This document shows, piece after piece, positions 1 through 5,713 of a stretch of DNA of 6,858 bases. Position 1 is the stretch's first letter, and every line of letters begins with the position of its first letter. The DNA is from CAISGS01 sp044376615 (GTDB lineage Bacteria; Pseudomonadota; Alphaproteobacteria; Caulobacterales; Caulobacteraceae). The notes under the pieces were generated by a model. That model did no database searches and had not been told where the DNA came from. It saw only the letters and a list, made by a program, of their open reading frames with translations. The stretch covers positions 1-6,858 of the forward strand of contig JBILKO010000125.1 of the NCBI GenBank assembly GCA_044376615.1. The letters are read 5' to 3'. A program made the position numbers and the translations under genes.

Positions 1-2139
1 CAGTTCCAGACGGCGATCTCCGACCTCGAAGGGGAGACCCGTGAGATCCAGGGCAAGATGTGGCACTTTGCCTATCCGCTCGAGGATGAGCCAATTGATG
101 GCGTATCTGAGATCGTGATTGCCACGACCCGGCCTGAAACCATGCTCGGCGACGGTGCCGTTGCGGTGCATCCCGATGATCCACGCTATCAGAAATTCAT
201 TGGCCGGTTTGTGCGCTTGCCGATTGCCGACCGACTGATTCCGATCATTGCTGACGAGTACCCTGATCCTGAAAAGGGCTCCGGCGCGGTCAAGATCACC
301 GGCGCTCATGATTTCAACGACTTCCAGGTCGCGGCGCGTCACGGAATCTCCATGATCTCGATCATGGACGAGCAGGCGATGATGACCGGCCCCATTCCGG
401 AGCGCTATCAGGGCCTTGATCGTTATGTCGCCCGCAAGATGGTGATTGAAGAGATTGAGGACATGGGCCTTCTGCGCCAGATCGAAGATAAGGTGATCGC
501 CCAGCCCTTTGGCGATCGCTCGGGCGTCGTGATCGAGCCCTTCTTGACCGACCAATGGTATGTTGACGCCCATACCCTGGCCCAGCCCGCCATCAAGGCC
601 GTCGAAAACGGCGATATGGTGTTTGAGCCACGCAACTGGGAAAAGACCTATTTCGAGTGGTTGCGCAACATCCAGCCCTGGTGCGTCTCACGCCAACTCT
701 GGTGGGGCCATCGTATTCCGGCCTGGCATGGTCCGGACGGCACCATTTTTGTTGAGGAAACCGAAGCCGAGGCTAAGGCTGCGGCGCTTGCGCATTATGG
801 CCAAGAGGTCGTGCTAAAACAGGACGAGGATGTCCTAGATACCTGGTTCTCGTCCGCGCTATGGCCGTTTTCGACCCTGGGCTGGCCCGAAGACACTTTC
901 GATTTAGCGCGGTTCTATCCGACCCATACTCTGGTCACTGGCTTTGACATCATCTTCTTCTGGGTGGCCCGGATGATGATGATGGGCCTGCATTTCAAGG
1001 GTAAGGTGCCGTTTAAGCACGTCTTTATCAATGCCCTGGTCCGCGACGATAAGGGCCAAAAGATGAGCAAGTCCAAGGGCAATGTTCTGGACCCGCTCGA
1101 CCTGATTGACGAGTTTGGCTGCGATGCCCTGCGCTTTACCTTGACGGCCATGTCCGGCCAGGCGCGTGACATTAAATTATCTAAGCAACGCATTGAAGGT
1201 TATCGTAATTTCGGTACAAAATTATGGAATGCTGCCCGCTTTAGCCAGATGAATGAGTGCCTGCGTGAGGAGGGATTTGATCCTGGCGCGGCCCAGCAGA
1301 TCGTCAATCGCTGGATCCGGGGCGAGACGGTCAAGACGGTTCAGGCCGTCACAAAGGCGCTGGAAGCGTGTGCTTTTGACGTCGCGGCCCAGGCGCTTTA
1401 CCGGTTTGTCTGGAATGTGTTCTGTGACTGGTACCTGGAATTGGCAAAGCCGATCTTGAACGGCGATGACGGGGCTGCCAAGGCTGAGACTCGGGCCATG
1501 ACGGCTTGGGCCTTAGACGTATGCCTTAAACTACTGCATCCAGTTATGCCCTTCGTCACCGAAGAGCTCTGGGGCAAGCTCGCTGAGTTCGGCGCGGCGC
1601 GTGATGGTATGTTGATCACGGCGCAATGGCCCGAATTCCCCGCCGAATGGCTTGATACCGAGGCAGAGGCCGAGATTGATTGGGTCATTGAACTGGTCAG
1701 CGAGGTGCGCTCAATCCGCTCGGAAATGAATGTGCCGCCATCGGCGCGTGCGCCCTTGACCTTGGTTGGGGCAGGCGAGGTGGCTAAGGCGCGGCTAGTC
1801 CGTAATCGCGAGCTTATCGTGTCTCTTGGCCGCCTGGACTCGGTCAAGGAGGCAGAGGCTGCCCCCGCCGGCGCGGTGCCATTTGTGATCGAAGAAGTGA
1901 CGGCGGCCCTGGCCATTGCCGAATTTATCGATTTGGCCGCTGAAAAGGCACGTCTGAACAAGGAGATCGCCAATCTGGCTGGCGACATTGAGCGAACGGC
2001 CAAGAAGCTCGACAATCCAGACTTTGTCGCGCGCGCCCGCGAGGATGTCGTTGAGGAAAGCCGCGAACGTCTCGCGGAGTCCCAAGCCGCCAAGACCAAG
2101 CTCGAAACAGCGATGGAGCGCCTGATCGCGCTGAGCTAG
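1..2139 (+). CDS. valS: Valyl-tRNA synthetase, 5'-truncated by the window edge
   Basis: This cytoplasmic class Ia aminoacyl-tRNA synthetase charges tRNA-Val with valine and hydrolyses mischarged threonine. The frame is open from base 1, so the Met codon at 58 is internal; 712 residues are visible and the N-terminal part with the HIGH signature is outside. Counting from base 1, the CP1 editing domain comes first, with TTRPETMLGD at about residues 42-51 and HDFNDF near 103. LWWGHRIPAW and DVLDTWFSS, typical of ValS, follow near 233-284. The KMSKS ATP-binding loop is at 354-358 (bases 1060-1074). Next come the GYRNF/KLWNA segment, a helical anticodon-binding domain, and a charged C-terminal coiled-coil arm over roughly the last 70 residues, as ValS proteins have. 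All domains within the window are intact and there is no frameshift. A stretch at 1171-1233 is unusually AT-rich. The identification is secure; only the start is missing. Confidence 0.98.
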   Translation, partial: QFQTAISDLEGETREIQGKMWHFAYPLEDEPIDGVSEIVIATTRPETMLGDGAVAVHPDDPRYQKFIGRFVRLPIADRLIPIIADEYPDPEKGSGAVKITGAHDFNDFQVAARHGISMISIMDEQAMMTGPIPERYQGLDRYVARKMVIEEIEDMGLLRQIEDKVIAQPFGDRSGVVIEPFLTDQWYVDAHTLAQPAIKAVENGDMVFEPRNWEKTYFEWLRNIQPWCVSRQLWWGHRIPAWHGPDGTIFVEETEAEAKAAALAHYGQEVVLKQDEDVLDTWFSSALWPFSTLGWPEDTFDLARFYPTHTLVTGFDIIFFWVARMMMMGLHFKGKVPFKHVFINALVRDDKGQKMSKSKGNVLDPLDLIDEFGCDALRFTLTAMSGQARDIKLSKQRIEGYRNFGTKLWNAARFSQMNECLREEGFDPGAAQQIVNRWIRGETVKTVQAVTKALEACAFDVAAQALYRFVWNVFCDWYLELAKPILNGDDGAAKAETRAMTAWALDVCLKLLHPVMPFVTEELWGKLAEFGAARDGMLITAQWPEFPAEWLDTEAEAEIDWVIELVSEVRSIRSEMNVPPSARAPLTLVGAGEVAKARLVRNRELIVSLGRLDSVKEAEAAPAGAVPFVIEEVTAALAIAEFIDLAAEKARLNKEIANLAGDIERTAKKLDNPDFVARAREDVVEESRERLAESQAAKTKLETAMERLIALS

Positions 2140-2178
2140 CGTCAATTCCCGTCCGCTTTTCCCGCGAAGGAGGGGACC

Positions 2179-2199
2179 CAGGTCCTTGCACCGGACCTG
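2179..2199 (+). terminator. Possible weak intrinsic terminator after valS
   Basis: A perfect 7-bp inverted repeat (CAGGTCC, 7-base loop, GGACCTG) begins 40 bases after the valS stop codon. It is followed by GTTATCTG rather than a proper T-run, so it is a poor match to a Rho-independent terminator. It could be a degenerate terminator, a 3'-end stabilising hairpin, or chance. Its position just after a housekeeping gene is the main support. Confidence 0.35.
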
Positions 2200-2221
2200 T
2201 TATCTGCCAACTTGATCCCCG

Positions 2222-2246
2222 CCTACTTGGAGAAAGCGGCAGTAGG
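2222..2246 (+). repeat. Small inverted repeat in the valS-ligase gap
   Basis: CCTACT and AGTAGG form a perfect 6-bp inverted repeat around a 13-base loop. It is the second hairpin downstream of valS and also lacks a T-run. The role is unknown; it could add to transcription termination or be chance. Confidence 0.3.
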
Positions 2247-2271
2247 TCATGGGCGGAATTTGGTGCTGCTG

Positions 2272-2343
2272 GTTTGCCCCATTCCCAAACATTCGCCGCG
2301 GGCTTCCAAACAGATGTTTACATTCAAGCTCCTCTTATGTTTG
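2272..2343. promoter_or_regulatory. Cluster of CAAAC/GTTTG half-sites upstream of the ligase gene, with a PsrA-like palindrome
   Basis: The five-base word CAAAC or its complement occurs four times: GTTTG at 2272-2276, CAAAC at 2286-2290, CAAAC at 2307-2311 and GTTTG at 2339-2343. The two direct copies start exactly 21 bases apart, about two helical turns. CAAAC at 2307-2311 also faces GTTTA at 2316-2320 across four bases, forming an AAAC-N4-GTTT palindrome. The operator of PsrA, a TetR-family fatty-acid regulator of pseudomonads, is described as C/GAAAC-N2-4-GTTTG/C, and this site differs only in the last base. An acyl-CoA ligase gene would be a fitting target. A TTTACA at 2317-2322 could be a -35 element overlapping the site, but no good -10 follows at the right distance. 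The regulatory role is inference from a short motif. Confidence 0.22.
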
Positions 2344-2385
2344 TTCAAAGGATAAGTGCGTGAAAAATTGACGCGCCGAGATCTT

Positions 2386-2390
2386 GAGGA
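2386..2390 (+). promoter_or_regulatory. Ribosome binding site GAGGA that decides the ligase start
   Basis: GAGGA lies five bases before the ATG at 2396, normal Shine-Dalgarno spacing. The alternative in-frame TTG at 2384 overlaps this site and has no comparable purine-rich motif at the right distance. The ATG is therefore preferred. Confidence 0.7.
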
Positions 2391-2395
2391 CCCAT

Positions 2396-4135
2396 ATGAC
2401 CGCTAAGACCGCAACGCCCTGGCCCGCCATGTCGATTGCCCAGGCCCATGGCCTTTTGACAGCGCCCGGTCAGCCCTTTGAGATGGAGGAAATGGTCATT
2501 CGCGGCGTGTCTATGCGGGTCTGGAAGAATGCGCCGCCGACCCTTCGTGATGTGCTCTTGGCGGGCAGGGCCCACGGGGCCAAGGATTTCCTGGTCTATG
2601 AAGACGAGCGCGCGACGTTTGAGGCGTTTTATCGCGCCTGTTTGGTCTTTGCTCACGATCTGATTAAGCGTGGCGTCAAAAAGGGCGATCGGGTCGCGAT
2701 CGTCATGCGAAACTTCCCTGAATGGCCGGTCGCGTTTTTTGGGGCCTCGATTGCCGGCGCGATTGTCACACCCTTAAACGCCTGGTGGACTGGGCCTGAG
2801 CTGGAATATGGCCTGACCGATTCCGGCGCCAAGATCCTAGTGCTGGATGCTGAGCGGCTGGAGCGGCTGCGCGAGCACCTGCCCAATTGCCCAGACCTGA
2901 CCCGGGTCTATGTCTCGCGCGAGAGCGAAGAGATTGCCCATCCTATGATTGGCCGACTAGAGGATGTGATCGGTGACACCAATGATTGGAAAAACCTTCC
3001 CGAACTAGACCTGCCAGGCATTGACCTAACGCCCGAAGATGATGCGACCATCTTCTATACCTCGGGCACGACCGGTAAGCCCAAAGGCGCGCTCGGCACG
3101 CACCGCAATATCGTCTCCAATATCATGGCCTCGGCCATTTCGGGCGCACGGACCTATTTGCGCCGGGGCGAAATGCCGCCAGCGCCTGATCCAGATGGGC
3201 CGCAGCGCGCGACGCTTTTGTCCGTGCCCTTCTTCCATGCCACGGGCTGCTTTGCAGTCCTATCGCCGTCCCTGTTTGCTGGGGCCAAGCTGGTCTTGAT
3301 GCGCAAATGGGAGCCTGAACTGGCCATGCAGCTGATTGAGCGCGAGCGGGTTACCGGCTGCGGCGGCGTGCCGACCATTGCCTGGCAATTGATCGAGCAT
3401 CCGGCCCGGGCCAATTATGACCTGTCCAGCTTGGAAAGCGTCTCTTATGGTGGCGCGCCCTCCGCACCAGAGCTGGTGCGGCGCATTGTCGAGAGTTTCC
3501 CCAAATCCCTGCCCGGCAATGGCTGGGGCATGACCGAAACCTCGGCCACCTTTACCCACCACCAGGGCGAAGATTATGAGAACCGCCCCGATAGCTGCGG
3601 TCCAGCTGTGCCGGTTTGCGATATGAAGGTGCTTGGCACCGACGGTCAGGAATTGCCCGCTGGCCAGGTTGGCGAGCTTTATGGCAAGGGGCCCAATGTC
3701 GCCAAGCTCTATTGGAACAAGCCCGAAGCCACGGCTCAGACCTTTATCGATGGCTGGGTGCGCACCGGCGACCTGGCGCGGATCGATGAAGAGGGCTTTT
3801 GCTATATTATCGACCGGGCCAAGGACATGCTGATCCGCGGCGGTGAGAACATCTATTGCGTCGAGGTCGAAAACGTCCTGTACGAACACCCCGCTGTCAT
3901 GGATGCCGCCCTTGTGGGTGTGCCGCACAAGCAATTGGGCGAAGAACCAGCCGCAGTTGTCACCCTAAAGCCCGGCGCCAGCGCGACCGAACAGGAACTC
4001 CGCGCCTTTGTCGCCGAACGCATTGCCGCGTTTAAGGTCCCGACCAAGGTCGTGTTCTGGCCCGAAACCCTGCCGCGCAACGCCAATGGCAAGATCCTGA
4101 AGAATGAGCTGAAAAAGGTGTTTGTTCAGGGATGA
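2396..4135 (+). CDS. Acyl-CoA ligase, class I adenylate-forming (AMP-binding) family
   Basis: This enzyme activates a carboxylic acid with ATP to an acyl-adenylate and transfers it to coenzyme A, in the cytoplasm or at the inner membrane face. The 579-residue length is normal for the family. Core motifs appear in order: P-loop YTSGTTGKPKG at 221-231, FFHATG at 279-284, YGGAPS at 351-356, GWGMTE at 376-381, TGD at 457-459, the hinge region IDRAKD near 472-477 with GGENIY at 482-487, and PRNANGK ending in the expected catalytic lysine, about residue 566. All key residues are present, so it should be active. About 45 residues precede the usual N-terminal domain, as in many proteobacterial fatty-acid ligases. 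The start is the ATG with GAGGA upstream. The acid cannot be told from sequence: medium- or long-chain fatty acid is most likely, an aromatic or terpenoid acid is possible. No other beta-oxidation gene is adjacent. The 3' end overlaps the convergent metallohydrolase gene by 10 bp. Confidence 0.93.
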   Translation: MTAKTATPWPAMSIAQAHGLLTAPGQPFEMEEMVIRGVSMRVWKNAPPTLRDVLLAGRAHGAKDFLVYEDERATFEAFYRACLVFAHDLIKRGVKKGDRVAIVMRNFPEWPVAFFGASIAGAIVTPLNAWWTGPELEYGLTDSGAKILVLDAERLERLREHLPNCPDLTRVYVSRESEEIAHPMIGRLEDVIGDTNDWKNLPELDLPGIDLTPEDDATIFYTSGTTGKPKGALGTHRNIVSNIMASAISGARTYLRRGEMPPAPDPDGPQRATLLSVPFFHATGCFAVLSPSLFAGAKLVLMRKWEPELAMQLIERERVTGCGGVPTIAWQLIEHPARANYDLSSLESVSYGGAPSAPELVRRIVESFPKSLPGNGWGMTETSATFTHHQGEDYENRPDSCGPAVPVCDMKVLGTDGQELPAGQVGELYGKGPNVAKLYWNKPEATAQTFIDGWVRTGDLARIDEEGFCYIIDRAKDMLIRGGENIYCVEVENVLYEHPAVMDAALVGVPHKQLGEEPAAVVTLKPGASATEQELRAFVAERIAAFKVPTKVVFWPETLPRNANGKILKNELKKVFVQG

Positions 4136-5646
4136 GGCGGCTTTGCGGTGAAATTGAAATAGATAGGGTTGCTGATCATTAGAAGGCGGCCATTGGCGGC
4201 CCGTATATTGAGCCGTATCCATCGGCGTTGGCGATCTAACTTCAGGGTGAACCAACGCGCCTCTTGCGATTTGGTAATCGGTGACAGTGCGGGGGCGGAG
4301 TCGCCAGCGCCAATGACCTCAATCTGAGTTCCTGAAAGGTTGCGGGTCTGGACCAAGAAGCGAACCATGCCGCCGTTCGGCAAGGCCAAGACCTCGCCCA
4401 TTGAGGCAGTTTGCGTACCGTATTCTGCGTAGAACGTTAGGTCCCGGTCGGTTACGCCGTCTAGGTCGATAAGGACCTTGCCAGCCCGTATCCCACCCAA
4501 AATGCCAACCTGGCTATTGGCGGCGGCATAGACGAGGGTCGTTGGATTGCCGATCGCGCCCGGCTCATGTGAGGGAAGATCAGGATCGTGATTGTCGCTG
4601 CCCGCAATCGCCGTCAAGCGATAGCCCTTATCTAAAAGGCCTTGCCAAAAGGCGATGCCGCTAAAAGGGGTTTCTGCCACGCCAGCGGCCGCCCGAACCG
4701 TGCCGCCATTAATGACCTCTATGGCGTCAATCTGGTCCCAAGGCGTCTGAGCGGTCCAGCCGCAGCCCATGCATTGTTCACCAGACGGCAGGGCCGGGTG
4801 ATTGATCGCCACCAGTCCGCCTAATCCATGCGCCTGATCCAGTATTGTCGCCATGCTAGGCGCTCTTGGGCTGGTCAGCTGGAAATTAATGGGATCGACC
4901 AGGCCAAACACATTGGCATGGCCTTGAAACGTCGTGATCTCACGACCCGGGATTAACAACAGATCGTCAAAATAGGGCTGAAGCTCGCGAAGACTTTGAA
5001 CGTGCGAGCTCGCATTGTGGTCAGTAATGGCGACGAAATCCAGTCCGCTTCGTGCCGCCGCCTCTAGACTGCGATAGACGGGGCAGGGACTCTTGACGTT
5101 TTTGCGGCTGAGGCACGATCCGTCACTATGGCCCGTATGCGCATGAAGATCGCCGCGATACCAGCGCGGTCCGGTCGCCAGATCCTTGGCGGCAAACCCA
5201 TCAAAGCGTGCCTCTTGCCCGTCAAACCAAAACTTGGCGGTAAAGCTTGATTGGCTCGTGGGACGGATGTTTGGAATACCCAGCAGCAGTTTCCATTCGC
5301 CCGTGGGCAAGGGGCCGGCCAGATAGGACGGCGTGGCATCGCTGGCGGCCAGGGTGAATTCGCGCTTATTGCCGCCGCTCCAGCCCCGAAACCGACCCGG
5401 ATCATAGAGGCCAAGATCAATGGTCGTGCGGTCTTCGCGCCCGGTATAGTCAAATTCAACGGTCAGCCGCTTGGTATTGGCCGGAAGCAGGAAGGGTACT
5501 TCCTTATAGGTCTGATGATCTGCGCCCGTCAGCGTGCCGGTCAGAACAAGGTCAGCGGGGCGGCTTGGCGCGGTCCAGCCCGGCTTGGCTCCCAGGGTCA
5601 AAACCAGGGCAGCCAATAGGCCAAGGTAGGTCCGGAAGAGCGACAT
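4126..5646 (-). CDS. Exported PHP-domain metallohydrolase, CehA/McbA family
   Basis: The predicted protein has 506 residues. From the ATG at 5646 it begins with a short basic segment and a hydrophobic stretch (LLAALVLTLGA, about residues 10-20), with a plausible signal peptidase cut after GWTA near residue 26, so a periplasmic location is likely. A beta-rich N-terminal domain of about 120 residues follows. The PHP metal-binding core then shows LHAHTGHSD (His168, His170, His173, Asp175), ITDHN (Asp209, His210), GREITTF (Glu236), GHAN (His243), NHP (His283) and SDNH (Asp351, His353). These fit a multinuclear metal site. The last 140 residues look beta-rich. The named family includes the carbaryl hydrolases CehA and McbA, but most members have no known substrate, so a phosphoesterase, esterase or amidase role all remain possible. 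An in-frame ATG at 5694 would add 16 residues, but it lies inside a terminator stem and would bury the signal peptide. A weak GAGA six bases before 5646 may be the ribosome binding site. The only visible neighbour in the same direction is a TonB-dependent receptor. Confidence 0.88.
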   Translation of the reverse strand: MSLFRTYLGLLAALVLTLGAKPGWTAPSRPADLVLTGTLTGADHQTYKEVPFLLPANTKRLTVEFDYTGREDRTTIDLGLYDPGRFRGWSGGNKREFTLAASDATPSYLAGPLPTGEWKLLLGIPNIRPTSQSSFTAKFWFDGQEARFDGFAAKDLATGPRWYRGDLHAHTGHSDGSCLSRKNVKSPCPVYRSLEAAARSGLDFVAITDHNASSHVQSLRELQPYFDDLLLIPGREITTFQGHANVFGLVDPINFQLTSPRAPSMATILDQAHGLGGLVAINHPALPSGEQCMGCGWTAQTPWDQIDAIEVINGGTVRAAAGVAETPFSGIAFWQGLLDKGYRLTAIAGSDNHDPDLPSHEPGAIGNPTTLVYAAANSQVGILGGIRAGKVLIDLDGVTDRDLTFYAEYGTQTASMGEVLALPNGGMVRFLVQTRNLSGTQIEVIGAGDSAPALSPITKSQEARWFTLKLDRQRRWIRLNIRAANGRLLMISNPIYFNFTAKPPHP

Positions 5647-5656
5647 GGTCTGTCTC

Positions 5657-5693
5657 AAAAAAGCTGGGCGGCTGACAAGGTGCCAGCCGCCCA
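5657..5693 (-). terminator. Strong intrinsic terminator after the TonB-dependent receptor gene
   Basis: Read on the minus strand, a perfect 10-bp GC-rich stem (TGGGCGGCTG pairing with CAGCCGCCCA, 9-base loop) is followed by GC and six T residues at 5662-5657. This is a textbook Rho-independent terminator, starting about 20 bases after the receptor stop codon. The T-run ends only 10 bases before the metallohydrolase ATG, so that gene can be transcribed from upstream only by read-through. No good promoter was seen between the T-run and the ATG. The hairpin is oriented for the minus strand only; the plus strand has no T-run after the stem. Confidence 0.85.
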
Positions 5694-5713
5694 TAGGTTT
5701 GGGGGAACAGAGA

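Noticed and set aside
512..519. GCGATCGC palindromic octamer (HIP1-like)
   Set aside because: Only a single copy was noticed, inside a conserved coding region; no sign of the dense repetition seen in cyanobacterial HIP1.
973..984. Four ATG codons in tandem in valS
   Set aside because: It encodes a run of four Met in the conserved FFWVARM segment and the frame is intact, so it is not a start site or a sign of slippage.
1398..2099. Long minus-strand open frame (233 codons) opposite the valS 3' end
   Set aside because: It lies wholly antisense to a clear conserved gene, its translation is rich in Ser, Arg and Ala with no recognisable domain, and it fits the usual open antisense frame of GC-rich genes.
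2249..2371. 40-codon ATG frame in the valS-ligase gap
   Set aside because: There is no convincing ribosome binding site, the translation is a Cys- and Ser-rich mix with no pattern, and codon choice does not resemble the neighbouring genes.
2368..2374. TTGACGC resembling a Caulobacter housekeeping -35 element
   Set aside because: It is only about 22 bases before the ligase ATG, and no matching -10 (GCTANAWC) follows at 10-14 bases; the nearest resemblance is 27 bases away inside the coding region.
2384..2395. TTG at 2384 as the ligase start, adding four residues
   Set aside because: The TTG overlaps the GAGGA ribosome binding site that serves the ATG at 2396 and has no motif of its own upstream.
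3260..3934. Minus-strand open frame (224 codons) opposite the acyl-CoA ligase gene
   Set aside because: It is antisense to the conserved ligase core, with no family motif, signal peptide or ribosome binding site that stands out; treated as a shadow frame.
5251..5619. Plus-strand open frame (122 codons) opposite the metallohydrolase 5' part
   Set aside because: The metallohydrolase on the other strand has clear family motifs; this frame has none.
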